The notes: a model not told the origin generated them from the letters alone. A stretch of 64,000 nt of DNA from Mangrovibacterium marinum (GCF_003046625.1 NZ_QAAD01000011.1:62001-126000), one strand, 5' to 3'; positions 8,199-18,762 are shown, counted from the stretch's first letter. Program-made: numbers and translations.

Positions 8199-10073
8199 TT
8201 AATTTTCCGACAAGGTCGAAATTTCAGTATAATTCAATTTTCGATTGTAGATTTTGCAGCCTTTGATTCTGCGAACCATAGCGTCCAAACTAAGCTGTTG
8301 CTCGTTAAATTCAGGCAACGACACCAGCTGGTCCACCAGGCCGTTCACATAAACAGTTAGCTCGCCTTTTGAATAAACCAGCGTGGCCTGAACCGAAGGA
8401 TATTTCGTCGGGGCATACCACTGTCCGTTTGTTCCGCGCGAACGGGCTGTCCATCGATCCGAGTTGCCGAGCACATTGTTACTACGGTAAATCTGCTCCC
8501 CGAAACGAAGGTAGGTTTTCATGCTTTCTCCCTCCAGACCGTATGCCAGCTTTCCTGCCGAGAGCAACTCGCCGCTGTAGGCTGCCGTATCGAGTTCCAG
8601 ATCCAGAAAAACAGAAAATTCCTCGGTTTGGGGAATTTCAAACGTCTTCGGGGCAGTCTCGTTGAACGTTAAACCGGATGTTAAATCAACCGTTTCTCGT
8701 TTTAACTGATAGTCGGCATAAATAGATGTACAATATCCCAGCGGACGCTCTTTGCTGACAATCCAATCGTAATAGTTGCCGTACATCCAGGTCAGTTTCA
8801 AGGGAGAATTGTTCCTGTTGGGAATAATATAAGGACGCACATTGTTCCTCTCCGAATCTTTCGTGAGGGTATCGGTTTCAACTTGCCCTTGTTCATCGAT
8901 GGTGTATTTAATCAACTCGTACACTTTGCCCTGTTTCCCGTCAACCGGCACCGAGCAATAAAGCTCATTGGTATTCTGGTCGTCGATGGCCATACCGCCG
9001 CTGTAACATTTTTCGATGTCTGGCGACTGGTGAAAATGGCCACCGGCATTCGTCAGGAAAGTCTTTTGCCATTCACTTCCGGTCCACCGCGCGTAATAAT
9101 AATCGTGCGAGCTTTTGTCTTCATTAATCTGAACCATGGCAATCACCGGATTTTCATCTTTATCCAGCTCCACCTGCCAAAGCCAGTCGCGAAGCTCTGT
9201 GCCGTCAACAACGGCGTTCGGCTGTTCTGTTTTATATTCCGGAGTCGCTGCAACGTGATGAAGTTCTTCGCCAAGCTTGGAAATTACCTTGCCTGCTACA
9301 TCCTTCAGCTCCATGGTATGAATATCAATAGAATTGAAGTACAGCCAATTGGGCATCGTCGGATCGGGATGTCCGGTGGTGTATGCCAGGTAGATCTTGT
9401 CCTTGCCGTTACTGGTGTATTTGGCGTAAGGTCGCGAGGCGGTCGACTGCAAAATCTGCTCCGGCCCCCAGACTACTTCAACTTTTCCCTCCGGATCCGG
9501 CAAAGAGAGCCTGGCAATGGTCGGGTGCCAGCCAATTCCTCGCCAACACAAATAGAAATGGTCGGGATCATCGGACAGAATAAAAGGCGAAGGATAAGTA
9601 GTATTGTTTTGGGTTTCGATCTTTAGCTCGGGCCCAAGATCGGTTATATCTCCCGGCTTTTTCGATACACGATAATAAAAGCAAGGCTCATCAGTATGTC
9701 GCGAATAGAAGATCATCACCCGCTCGTCAGGCAACACCAGAAAAGTTGGGTTATCGTGATCGTCGGGTTGAAACCACGAACGAACCAACACTTCCTGCGT
9801 CTCTCCGGTTTTAAAATCGTACTGACTTGCTTTGATGTTCCCGTGAATATCGATATAACCGATATAGGTTTTGTTAATCGTTCCCGCTTCATTTTCGTAA
9901 TGCAGTGCCCGAGGATCGGCAAACCAGCACCAGGCACCTTCTTTAGCTAGTTCGTAACGGTCGATAGGTCCGGTGAGCTTGCTCTTTTGAGACTGGCAAC
10001 TGAACAAAAGCAGAAGCCCAAGCAGATAAAAAGTCCCGGAAAAATAATTTCGGTAGTTCTTCGGAAAAAACAT
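8199..10073 (-). CDS. BNR_4-type beta-propeller lipoprotein with C-terminal beta-sandwich, candidate polysaccharide lyase
   Basis: Start chosen at 10073 (MFFPKNYRNYF, 624 residues) because it gives a lipoprotein signal ending LLFSCQSQ; upstream in-frame ATGs would place a long odd extension before it. GAWCWFADPRALHY, DNPTFLVLPDERVMIFYSRH and a later HHVAATPEY segment mark a propeller like those in PL24/PL25-type ulvan lyases. The last 160 residues look like a concanavalin-type (LamG-like) sandwich. It is the first gene after SusD, separated from it by a hairpin. Lyase activity is inferred from family and GH88 context; a binding role is possible. Confidence 0.65.
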   Translation of the reverse strand: MFFPKNYRNYFSGTFYLLGLLLLFSCQSQKSKLTGPIDRYELAKEGAWCWFADPRALHYENEAGTINKTYIGYIDIHGNIKASQYDFKTGETQEVLVRSWFQPDDHDNPTFLVLPDERVMIFYSRHTDEPCFYYRVSKKPGDITDLGPELKIETQNNTTYPSPFILSDDPDHFYLCWRGIGWHPTIARLSLPDPEGKVEVVWGPEQILQSTASRPYAKYTSNGKDKIYLAYTTGHPDPTMPNWLYFNSIDIHTMELKDVAGKVISKLGEELHHVAATPEYKTEQPNAVVDGTELRDWLWQVELDKDENPVIAMVQINEDKSSHDYYYARWTGSEWQKTFLTNAGGHFHQSPDIEKCYSGGMAIDDQNTNELYCSVPVDGKQGKVYELIKYTIDEQGQVETDTLTKDSERNNVRPYIIPNRNNSPLKLTWMYGNYYDWIVSKERPLGYCTSIYADYQLKRETVDLTSGLTFNETAPKTFEIPQTEEFSVFLDLELDTAAYSGELLSAGKLAYGLEGESMKTYLRFGEQIYRSNNVLGNSDRWTARSRGTNGQWYAPTKYPSVQATLVYSKGELTVYVNGLVDQLVSLPEFNEQQLSLDAMVRRIKGCKIYNRKLNYTEISTLSEN

Positions 10074-10535
10074 AGTAGATAATGTTCGTGTTGAGCTATT
10101 TGCCAATAGCTGGGAAATTCGGGCAGTTCTGCCAGAAGCCGCGTACATTGATTTTCGTTGGTTTAGCATTTTTTTCATTTTTAAATTGTCGCTACTCGTC
10201 GACTAACAGAGCAGTAACACATCGGTTTATTTCGGTGGTTGTGAAGTCTGCATTCAATACATCCGCCGTGTTTTCGCGGATTGCCCAATCCGCCTTCTGC
10301 AAAACCGAAAAAGATGAAACTTAGTCTATCGTCTTTGCAGAAACATAGCGAGAACAGCTACCGTTGCCAGCCGTTCGGTTCACTGACCAGGATCTGATTC
10401 TACAAATTTGGCATAATATCACGCAACCTGCTAATACAAATTCGATTTAATCAGTTTGTGAATCAACCAAACTATCGCTTTTTCGAAAATAACTGATACA
10501 AATTCGCCGGTTGGCAGGCCATTCACGGGAAAATG

Positions 10536-10565
10536 AAGGCTGCCCGAAATTCGTCGGGCAGCCTT
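10536..10565 (-). terminator. Intergenic hairpin downstream of susD
   Basis: A perfect 12-bp inverted repeat (AAGGCTGCCCGA / TCGGGCAGCCTT) with a 6-base loop, 28 bases after the SusD stop. There is no strong T-run on the leftward strand, so it may be an attenuator or mRNA 3' stabiliser that makes susCD transcripts more abundant than enzyme transcripts. The remaining bases to 10073 hold no gene I can support. Confidence 0.6.
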
Positions 10566-10592
10566 GGGAGTATTATAATTATCGACACATAC

Positions 10593-12611
10593 TTAATAAC
10601 CAACCGGCGGTTGATTTCCTTCCAATGTCCAACCTGGATTCTGATATATCGGTGAATCCTCCGGAGTTTGTCCGTCCGGTGAAGAAATAATAAAATGTTC
10701 CGCTGCGATTGGATTTAGATAATGAGCTTCAGTGAAATTGTAACCATTGTAATAAAAATTGTTAGGTGATATTTGATGAATTCTCAGATAATCTGATAGT
10801 GCAGGATCTGACACCGTATTTTTTGTTGCATCCGATTGCCCATACAGCAGTCGACCACCATAAACATCCTTCATCGGTCCCCAAACCTTGATACCTTCAA
10901 TTTTATAGCCGCTTAGTTGATCCATTGCTCTCCAGCGCGTTAAATCCATATAGCGTAGTCCCTCAACGGCCATTTCAACTTTCCGTTCACGACGAATATT
11001 GTACAGCGTTGCATCAACCAGCTGTCCGTGCGAATACGCTCCCCAGTCATTTAGCGCTTCCTGGTTCATATCAGTAGCAGCGATGGTTTTGTTGAAATCA
11101 GCATCTACACCTGCTCTTTCACGGATGGCTCTCCAGTATTTCTGAGCATCTGCATCCAGGCTCCCGTTCAACTCGTAGCAGGCTTCCATATAATTCAGAT
11201 AGGCCTCAACCGCTCTGAAACAGACCACCGCGGTAACATCGCGCCCCACAGTTGCTTGCATTTCATTATCATACGACAATCCTTTTTTAATTGAATACCC
11301 AGTCCCCTCCATATATCGGCTAGAACCATCAATAACCGGAACTTCAGGTTCCACTTCAGGGCTGGTTCCCTCTGGTAGATTAACAAAAGCCTTTGTTTCG
11401 CCCGGCGCTCTCATGAATAACTTTAACCGCCAATCGCGATTGACCTTCACATCGCCCACAAAATCATCGCCCTGATAACCGCTGCCGGCAGCATAGATCG
11501 GGAGTCCATTTTCCATTAACACGCCGTCTACAAACTGACGGGTATATCCATACCCATTACCGTAGTACAGATAGTGGTTCCAATACTGAACATTTCCCAA
11601 TGTTAAATCGAAGTCACGCCACAGAAGCACCTCGTCATAAGACGAAAGATCTTCTGATGCGAACATTTCGTAATACGGGTTGGACGGATCGGACGCACTT
11701 TGACGTATGATCTTTGAATTGCTTGTTAATGCAATGTTATCAGCAACCTGCTTTGCCGAAGACATCGCTTGCTGCAAAAAGAATTCGATTTCGCCATCAA
11801 TGCTTCCGGATGGGAACTGGTAGTTTGCATTATATGCTTTGCTGGCTCCCGGCCATCCCTGACCATTCGGAACAAGTGCAGTTCCCTTGTGATATTTCAG
11901 CCACGTAGCCTCAAACAATGCAACACGCGACTTAATCAAATAGGCCAACGGTTTTGAAATCCGGGTTCTTTCCCCATTCGGAGGGGTTTCCTTTAGTAAA
12001 TCAATGGCTTTATCCAAGTCGCTGAGAATGAAACGAGCAACCTCATTTCGGGGTTTTCGTTGGCTCGCGACAACCAAAGAGTCTTTGTTATCAGGTATTG
12101 TTCTGGTTATTATCGGAAAGTCTCCCAATGCTTTTAGCTTGCCAAAATATTCAAATGCTCTTAGCACATAGGCTTCTCCAATGTAATGCTTCACATTGTC
12201 GATATTGCCGGTGAGTTCTCCTGATTGATAGCGTGGCAATACGGTTTGCAGGAAATAATTCAACTGATAAATATTACCGAAGCCCCAGCTTCCTCCAGTG
12301 CTTCCGACTTTCCATTCGCCCGGAGTAAATCGATTATTACTTCCTCTATTGGTCATTACATCTGTCGCCCGATCATCCAGATAGAGTCCATCGCCACCAG
12401 AACCATTAACCGATCTGAATATATAATCATTATCGGAGTTATGATATCGATCTATTGTGTACGCAGCCAAATCACTTTCTGTCCAAAGGTATGTCTCTGG
12501 CGAAATGTCAGATGGTGGATCAATCTCCAGGAAGTCATTACATCCGGTCAACATACTCAAGCTGACTGTAACTGCCAGAATACCATTTTTTATATAGTTA
12601 TTTTTTTTCAT
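10593..12611 (-). CDS. SusD-like starch-binding family lipoprotein
   Basis: 672 residues. Signal peptide with lipobox (SMLTGCNDFLEIDPPSD), then the SusD family start FLEIDPPSDISPETYLW. The protein is mostly helical (TPR-like) in the family and sits on the cell surface as the glycan-binding lid of the SusC transporter. C-terminal family marks include RRERKVEMAVEGLRYMDLTRW and YLNPIAAEHF. It follows the susC gene by 13 bases and is surely co-transcribed with it. Confidence 0.93.
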   Translation of the reverse strand: MKKNNYIKNGILAVTVSLSMLTGCNDFLEIDPPSDISPETYLWTESDLAAYTIDRYHNSDNDYIFRSVNGSGGDGLYLDDRATDVMTNRGSNNRFTPGEWKVGSTGGSWGFGNIYQLNYFLQTVLPRYQSGELTGNIDNVKHYIGEAYVLRAFEYFGKLKALGDFPIITRTIPDNKDSLVVASQRKPRNEVARFILSDLDKAIDLLKETPPNGERTRISKPLAYLIKSRVALFEATWLKYHKGTALVPNGQGWPGASKAYNANYQFPSGSIDGEIEFFLQQAMSSAKQVADNIALTSNSKIIRQSASDPSNPYYEMFASEDLSSYDEVLLWRDFDLTLGNVQYWNHYLYYGNGYGYTRQFVDGVLMENGLPIYAAGSGYQGDDFVGDVKVNRDWRLKLFMRAPGETKAFVNLPEGTSPEVEPEVPVIDGSSRYMEGTGYSIKKGLSYDNEMQATVGRDVTAVVCFRAVEAYLNYMEACYELNGSLDADAQKYWRAIRERAGVDADFNKTIAATDMNQEALNDWGAYSHGQLVDATLYNIRRERKVEMAVEGLRYMDLTRWRAMDQLSGYKIEGIKVWGPMKDVYGGRLLYGQSDATKNTVSDPALSDYLRIHQISPNNFYYNGYNFTEAHYLNPIAAEHFIISSPDGQTPEDSPIYQNPGWTLEGNQPPVGY

Positions 12612-12624
12612 CGTTGTTTATCAA

Positions 12625-15600
12625 TTAAAAGTTAACACTCATACCAAATGAATAAACGGTTGACAAGGGGTACACTGTTCCTCCCTGACGTCCAATACCG
12701 ATTGATTCCGGGTCAAGAGTATCGTTTAATTTCGTTAAAGTGAGTAAGTTTTCGCCGGAGGCAAAGACTCTCAGCTTTGCAATTTTAACCCGTTCGGTTA
12801 ATCGAGCCGGAATCGTGTACCCAATTTGCAGGTTTTTCAATCTCAGATACGATGCATCTAAAAGATATTTCGTTTGGGCATATTGGTTTTTGCCGTTAAA
12901 GATTGGTCGAGGATAATACGAGTCGATATTTTGTCCTAATGGATCATTTTCATCCGCACGGAAGTAATCAAGATGCTCTTTCAAGGCGGTAGACCACCAC
13001 TCGCCGGAGCTGGTTGTTCCCCAGAACACCATACCACTGGGAGCCCAATCACGCTTTAGAACACCTTGCCAAAACATTCTGAAATCAAAACCTTGCCAAT
13101 TAGCGTCAATATCCAGTCCGACCATATAACGAGGTGTCGAATTTCCGATTACCTCCAAATCGCCATGATCATAGAGAGTCTGAGCTCCACGGCTAATTTT
13201 TTTATCACCGTCTGTGTCTTCGTACATGATGTCACCGGCATGCCAATTATTTCCAATAGCCGATTGACCACCGTTAGTCAAAGTTGCCAAATGTTGTTCC
13301 ATTTGCTCCTCATTTCGCGCAATGTCTATTGTGTGAAATCCCCAAATCTCATTCATATAGCGGCCGGGAATGTACTGGCCTAAATTTCCCGTTTCGTTCG
13401 GATAAGACAATACTTTAGTTCTACTGTCTGCCAGACTAAATCTCACTCCGTAATTCAGCTCTTTAAGCTTATCTCGCCACGCGATACTCAGCTCAAGACC
13501 GGTTGTTTTAATATCGACATTATTCACTCTCGGAACACCGGTTCCCAAAGCCGCCGGTAACGTTACACCGGGGCCTACACCATTGTCCGTATAGCGAATA
13601 AAGTAATCAAATGCTCCGGTTAACCGATTATTGAAGGCACCATAATCCACTCCAAAGTTCCAGCTGCGTATGGTTTCCCAGGTAAGCGACGAACTAACCA
13701 ATCCCGGAGCAGAGGCTGTGTTTGGTTCCATCCCGTCTACTACCCAGTTGCCATTTGCTGTTCCTGTAGGAAAGGTCTGATAAGTTGGATACCAACTTGT
13801 CGTGTTTTGATTACCTAATTTACCGTAAGATGCCCGAAGCTTCAGTTGCGTAACTACATTAGAAACTGAAGACCAAAAATCTTCGGCGGCAACATTCCAA
13901 CCAGCTGAAACTGACGGGAACCAGTTCCATCGCTTGTCTTCGCGGAAACGAGATGTTCCATCGTAACGCAAATTCCCTTCGAATAAATATTTCCCTGCAA
14001 AATCGTAATTCAAACGTCCAAAGAACCCAACTGTTGCCCATTTTTGGATCTGTCCGGAGATACTTGCAGTCGGATTGGTTGTTAGATCCAAAACTGGTAG
14101 AGTTTGCGTAATCAAGTCCTGACGACTGGCACTCAAATCCCGGTACTTGTTCCATTCAGACTGAAAACCAGCCATCAATTTAAAATTATGCTGATCAAAA
14201 CTTTTCAGATATTCGGAGTACACATTGGGGTTGAAGAAATAAGACTTGCGAGCATACTCATATACATAGTCATTAGATGTACTGGTTAAGGCACGATAAG
14301 GTGTCACCCCGTCTGCCATATACGAATACACCCGGAAAGCATCTTCGTGCGTAAAATCGGTATGAGTTCGGTAGTTCAACTCTCCAATGATCTTCCAATC
14401 TTTCATTGGAGTGATTGTTAGTTGAAGTTGCTGTGTATTGAAATCATTTTCTTCGTTACGTCTCCCACCATTTTCAAGCGCATTGATATAGTTAATGTCT
14501 GACATATAAAATCCGTTCGGATCTTTGATCGCCCTGATTGGTCTCGCCCTTCTCATAATATGATCGTAAAACCCATCAGACATTGTTGTGGGTCTCTCGT
14601 AAATGGTTCTGACAAATCGGTTTGTGTAAGCAATTTTGATATGTTCCGAAATATCACCGGATATTTTAGCCGTTGTTGCGTACCTATCGTAAGTATCGGT
14701 TCCATAACGCATTAAGCCTTCCTGATCCATATAGTTGGCAGAAAGATAATAAGACCATTTCTCCGATCCCCCGCTAACACTCAAGGTATGTTCTTGCGTT
14801 GGAGCCCAGTTGCGATAGTATTGTTTCATCCAATCGACATTGGCATTGGTATAGTCGTAGTTCCATTTTCCATCGCCCCGAACCTGAGCAACATCTGTGG
14901 GATCCAGTTTTCCGTCAATATAATCTTTGACACGCTGAACAAAATCAGACGAAAACTTCTGTCCACTTCCACCGCCATTATAATCTGCATCGTTCCAATA
15001 ATTCACAAACTCGTAAGAGTTCATCATATCGAGTAATAAAACCGGATTACTCCAACGAAAATTATTGTTGTAGTTTACCTGTACTTTCCCGGCTTTTCCC
15101 TTTTTAGTGGTTACCAAGATTACTCCGAATGGCGCCCGCGAACCATAAACTGCAGCAGATGCCGCATCTTTCAGCACCGAGATACTTTCAATATCCTGAG
15201 GGTTTATGGCATCTAACGAACCTTCCATTCCGTCGACCAAAATCAGTGGTGATCCACTGGCATCTCCACTAATTGTTCCTGTTCCGCGAACGTTAATACT
15301 TCTACCTGCATTCAGTGTCCCTCCGACCCCTTGTGTGGAGATGTTAAGACCAGGAACCGTTCCTTGCAAGGCTTGAACTGCATTTTGAACCGGTCTTGAT
15401 TCCAATTGCTCTGCTTCTACAATTCCCACGGAACCTGTTAGATTAACTTTCTTCTGTGTCCCAAAACCAACGACAACAACCTCGTCAACGCCAATTGTTT
15501 CTTCTTGTAATGTGATATTAAAGATAGATTGGTTTCCCACCGGCACTTCCTGAGTTAACATACCTATAAATGAAAAAACCAGAATATCAGAGGATTGAAC

Positions 15601-16110
15601 ATCCTTCAAACTAAAATTTCCATCAAAGTCAGTAATCGTACCAACATTAGATCCTTTCAAAACAACTGTAACTCCGGGAAGCGGATCTCCGTTAGGGTCT
15701 ACAACTTGACCTTTTACGGGACCTGCCTGCCTGCTGATAGCAGGGCTATCTTCGGCCATCAGCATAATATGCCGGTCAATCAACTTATAGGTCACATTGG
15801 TTCCTTCGAAGATATCAGCCAGCACTTCGTCCAAATTTTTGCCTTGTACCTCCAGGCTTACGCGGCGCTCCACGTCTATCTGCCGGTTGTCGTACATAAA
15901 GGAATAGTTCGACTGATTTTCAATTTCATTGAGGACTTCGCGAACCTGTCGGTCCTGGATTTTAAGACTCAGTTTGGTGTTCTGAGCAAAGCTTCCCGCA
16001 AAGACGGTAAAAGTCGTCAGGAAGGTTAAAATGAGAGTAAGCTTCATAGATAAAAGCATTTTTTTTGTACACGGGTTTCCCCTGTACGAATTCAATCGTT
16101 TTTTTTTCAT
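12625..16110 (-). CDS. SusC/RagA TonB-dependent outer-membrane transporter with STN signalling domain
   Basis: 1161 residues. After the signal peptide comes an STN (secretin/TonB short N-terminal) domain, roughly residues 47-118 (LKIQDRQVREVLNEIENQS). Next is a carboxypeptidase-regulatory-like domain (VKGQVVDPNGDPLPGVTVVL), the TonB-box region, the plug (EVVVVGFGTQKKVNLTGSV; VQNAVQALQGTVPGLNIS) and a 22-strand type barrel ending YSFGMSVNF. The STN domain is known to relay substrate binding to a FecR-type anti-sigma factor, and FecR and ECF sigma genes lie directly upstream here. The exact start is uncertain because several ATGs precede the signal peptide. Confidence 0.95.
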   Translation of the reverse strand: MKKKRLNSYRGNPCTKKMLLSMKLTLILTFLTTFTVFAGSFAQNTKLSLKIQDRQVREVLNEIENQSNYSFMYDNRQIDVERRVSLEVQGKNLDEVLADIFEGTNVTYKLIDRHIMLMAEDSPAISRQAGPVKGQVVDPNGDPLPGVTVVLKGSNVGTITDFDGNFSLKDVQSSDILVFSFIGMLTQEVPVGNQSIFNITLQEETIGVDEVVVVGFGTQKKVNLTGSVGIVEAEQLESRPVQNAVQALQGTVPGLNISTQGVGGTLNAGRSINVRGTGTISGDASGSPLILVDGMEGSLDAINPQDIESISVLKDAASAAVYGSRAPFGVILVTTKKGKAGKVQVNYNNNFRWSNPVLLLDMMNSYEFVNYWNDADYNGGGSGQKFSSDFVQRVKDYIDGKLDPTDVAQVRGDGKWNYDYTNANVDWMKQYYRNWAPTQEHTLSVSGGSEKWSYYLSANYMDQEGLMRYGTDTYDRYATTAKISGDISEHIKIAYTNRFVRTIYERPTTMSDGFYDHIMRRARPIRAIKDPNGFYMSDINYINALENGGRRNEENDFNTQQLQLTITPMKDWKIIGELNYRTHTDFTHEDAFRVYSYMADGVTPYRALTSTSNDYVYEYARKSYFFNPNVYSEYLKSFDQHNFKLMAGFQSEWNKYRDLSASRQDLITQTLPVLDLTTNPTASISGQIQKWATVGFFGRLNYDFAGKYLFEGNLRYDGTSRFREDKRWNWFPSVSAGWNVAAEDFWSSVSNVVTQLKLRASYGKLGNQNTTSWYPTYQTFPTGTANGNWVVDGMEPNTASAPGLVSSSLTWETIRSWNFGVDYGAFNNRLTGAFDYFIRYTDNGVGPGVTLPAALGTGVPRVNNVDIKTTGLELSIAWRDKLKELNYGVRFSLADSRTKVLSYPNETGNLGQYIPGRYMNEIWGFHTIDIARNEEQMEQHLATLTNGGQSAIGNNWHAGDIMYEDTDGDKKISRGAQTLYDHGDLEVIGNSTPRYMVGLDIDANWQGFDFRMFWQGVLKRDWAPSGMVFWGTTSSGEWWSTALKEHLDYFRADENDPLGQNIDSYYPRPIFNGKNQYAQTKYLLDASYLRLKNLQIGYTIPARLTERVKIAKLRVFASGENLLTLTKLNDTLDPESIGIGRQGGTVYPLSTVYSFGMSVNF

Positions 16111-16233
16111 AGTTTTATACGATCAGTTATGAATCTGAAATACAGTCCTATTTAGCGGTAAGTCGTGTATTCCGGATTCGGTTTGACAATTGATACATAG
16201 ACAGGGAAGGTGGCCGCCTTTCCTGTTTTTATT

Positions 16234-17238
16234 TTAAGATTTTTTCATGCTTATATAGACTTGTTCGCCATCAATTTTATAGCGGATGGGGGTAATCACG
16301 GAAATCAGCTCCAGCACTTCGCGCAGACTTTCGGTTTTCACCTTAAAGGTGTACCGGTGATTGTTGTGCAGCGCCTGATCGAGTTGGATAGATACGCCAT
16401 ACCAGTTTTCCAGATACTCGACCACTTCTTCAAAAGGCTGATCGACAAAGGTCAAAACACCTTGTGTCCAGGCGATCTGCGCCAATGGGTTTTGCTCCTT
16501 CTTCACTGAGTAGCGATTTTCGCGCAGGGTGAGCTTCTCGCCGGGCGACAAATAAGATAACGACTGGTTTTCCGGGCTCAGCACCTCAACTTTACCTTCT
16601 ACCAGAGTTACTTCCGACTGCTGCTGCCGGGCACTTTCCCGCACATTGAAATGCGTTCCGTACACCTTCACCTGCAGATCATTGGCATGTACGATGAATG
16701 GCTTATGCAGATTTTTCGACACTTCGAAATAGCATTCACCCGAAATGTATACATCGCGATTTTGGGAGTTAAAATTCGACGCATATTTTAGCTCCGAATC
16801 GGCGTTCAGCCATACCCGGGTACCATCGGGCAGCGTCATCTGCGAGCGCTGTCCGGCTTCGGTAACCAAGCTGGCGTAGGTCAAGGGCGATTCGGCCTGC
16901 TGTTCCGGTGTAGGCGTTAAAAGCTGCCCGCACAGGAAGGCTATAATCAGCGCCGCCGCAACTGCAGGATACTTCAGGTAGCGTAATATTCGGGTTTTCG
17001 GCTTCTTTTCAGAAGGTTGAATCCGCGTCATCAGCTCGGCCCACAGTTGTTCGGTATCGGGTTGATAGGCCGTTGGTTGCTGACGGGTCAGATAGCTGGT
17101 ATCAACAATCTCCCTAAAAAGTTGAATGTTCTCGGGCACTTCCTTCAACCACGTCTTTATAATGGCTTCACTGGCTTTATCCGATCTGTTGTTCAGATAA
17201 GCCCCAATTGCTTCCCAAGGTGTTTGACTTTCTTTCAT
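16234..17238 (-). CDS. FecR-type anti-sigma factor
   Basis: 334 residues. An N-terminal cytoplasmic part binds the ECF sigma factor. One membrane helix (YLKYPAVAAALIIAFLCGQLL, about residue 88) follows, then a periplasmic FecR domain (LPDGTRVWLNADSELKYAS; VEGKVEVLSP) and a C-terminal region (FEEVVEYLENWYGVSIQLD) that contacts the SusC STN domain. It sits between the sigma gene and susC, all leftward. It is expected to hold the sigma factor inactive until SusC signals substrate. Confidence 0.92.
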   Translation of the reverse strand: MKESQTPWEAIGAYLNNRSDKASEAIIKTWLKEVPENIQLFREIVDTSYLTRQQPTAYQPDTEQLWAELMTRIQPSEKKPKTRILRYLKYPAVAAALIIAFLCGQLLTPTPEQQAESPLTYASLVTEAGQRSQMTLPDGTRVWLNADSELKYASNFNSQNRDVYISGECYFEVSKNLHKPFIVHANDLQVKVYGTHFNVRESARQQQSEVTLVEGKVEVLSPENQSLSYLSPGEKLTLRENRYSVKKEQNPLAQIAWTQGVLTFVDQPFEEVVEYLENWYGVSIQLDQALHNNHRYTFKVKTESLREVLELISVITPIRYKIDGEQVYISMKKS

Positions 17239-17326
17239 AACCGTATTGTTGCTGATATGACGCTACCGAGATAAGAAATCCCTCAATGGATTTTCACTTT
17301 TTTTGACATTTACCCCAAAACACGGC

Positions 17327-17923
17327 TCATAACCCTGATAACCAGAGCACAAAAATTTGCTTATAATACGGACGAAGCTGCTCCCTGAGTTTGCGCAACG
17401 CAATTCCAACGTGGTTCTCGACTGTTTTGGGGCTTAATCCCAATTGTTGCGCAATTTCTTTATGCGACATATTTTCCTCCCAGGCCATCTGGTAGATTTT
17501 CCGGCTTTGTTCGGGTAAACTTTCAATGGCTTGATCGAGCAGCTGGCGAAGCTCCTGGTTTTCGAGATAACTATCGGTAGCCACATCAGTGACCGAGGCC
17601 TGCGCTTCCACATCCAAACTGCTTAGCAGATGCTGCCTGGAACGACGAAAAATACTGATGGCCTTATTTTTTCCGGCTGTAAAAAGGTAAGCTTTGATGT
17701 TCGAGCGCACCTGAAGCTGTGCACGCTTCTCCCACACCACCGTGAAAACTTCCAGAGCCACCTCTTCGGCGAACGACTTGTCGCGCAGATAGATCAACAA
17801 AAAATTGCACAGATCGGCAAAATACTTGTCGAACAAACATCGATACGCATCCAAATCGCCTTTGGCTATTTGGTCGAGAATGGCATGGTCGGTTAGGTAT
17901 TTTTTGTTTTCGGTCAATTTCAC
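17327..17923 (-). CDS. ECF (sigma-70 family) RNA polymerase sigma factor
   Basis: 198 residues with sigma region 2 (DLDAYRCLFDKYFADLCNFL; SFAEEVALEVFTVVWEKR) and region 4 helix-turn-helix (NMSHKEIAQQLGLSPKTVEN). It is 88 bases upstream of fecR. ECF sigma factors of this kind in Bacteroidota switch on the adjacent SusCD locus after release by the anti-sigma partner. The target promoter was not located. Confidence 0.93.
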   Translation of the reverse strand: MKLTENKKYLTDHAILDQIAKGDLDAYRCLFDKYFADLCNFLLIYLRDKSFAEEVALEVFTVVWEKRAQLQVRSNIKAYLFTAGKNKAISIFRRSRQHLLSSLDVEAQASVTDVATDSYLENQELRQLLDQAIESLPEQSRKIYQMAWEENMSHKEIAQQLGLSPKTVENHVGIALRKLREQLRPYYKQIFVLWLSGL

Positions 17924-18114
17924 AAACGAATGATCTCTCGATTGCGAACTTAAGGTATTTTATCAACTTTCCCTGCTTGTTCATCAAAAAAATCGGGCTC
18001 CTACACACAATCCCTCCCGGTAATCCGCTCCGCAAAACTAATCCGGATTGGAGCCCCTGCCTACTGGTCAATACTTCGATTTTTATATTTTTACCAGCTC
18101 AAAAATCACCATTT

Positions 18115-18762
18115 ATGAAGCTGAAAAAACTCAAACTGAAAAAAGCAGAAGAAATTGCCAACAGTATTTCACACGGCGTTGGCGTTGCCCTGGCCATTGC
18201 AGGTATTGTGTTACTGAATGTTTTCGGGGCACTTTACGGCAACGTTTGGCATATCGTCAGCTTTTCAGTTTTTGGAGTCAGCATGATTTTGTTATACATG
18301 GCTTCCTCGCTGTACCATGGTGTTAAAAATCCACGCCTGAAGGAAAAACTCAATAAATTTGACCACTCAGCAATCTACATCCTGATCGCCGGTTCGTACA
18401 CGCCCATTACGCTGATCTCGCTACGCGGATGGATTGGCTGGACGCTCTTCGGGCTGATTTGGTCGCTGGCCATTGCGGGCATCGTTTTTAAGATGTGGTT
18501 CTACAAACCTCGCTGGCGAAATATCTCAACCTTGCTGTATATTATCATGGGCTGGCTGGTTATTGTTGCCGCTGCGCCGATGATCCAAAATGTGCCCAAC
18601 ACATCGCTGTGGTTTTTGTTGGCCGGCGGACTAAGCTATACGACCGGTGCCATTTTTTACCTGTTCCCAAAGGTTCCGTTTTTTCATCTGATCTTCCATT
18701 TTTTCATTCTGGGAGGCTCGGTATGTCATTTCTTCTCATTTTTATATCTCTTACCAATTTAG
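18115..18762 (+). CDS. Hemolysin III family (PAQR-like) membrane protein
   Basis: 215 residues from ATG at 18115 (MKLKKLKLKKAEEIANS); a longer frame upstream has no family match. Seven hydrophobic segments are visible. Family marks: EEIANSISHGVGVAL near the start, YMASSLYHG, KFDHSAIYILIAGSYTP and FHLIFHFFILGGSVCHF. The S, H and D residues in these motifs are the presumed metal-binding set of this superfamily. Despite the name, most members are not proven hemolysins. It is read away from the sigma factor. Confidence 0.85.
   Translation: MKLKKLKLKKAEEIANSISHGVGVALAIAGIVLLNVFGALYGNVWHIVSFSVFGVSMILLYMASSLYHGVKNPRLKEKLNKFDHSAIYILIAGSYTPITLISLRGWIGWTLFGLIWSLAIAGIVFKMWFYKPRWRNISTLLYIIMGWLVIVAAAPMIQNVPNTSLWFLLAGGLSYTTGAIFYLFPKVPFFHLIFHFFILGGSVCHFFSFLYLLPI

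Noticed and set aside
8883-9626. Rightward 247-codon frame inside the BNR gene
   Set aside because: Complementary shadow of the strongly supported leftward BNR propeller gene.
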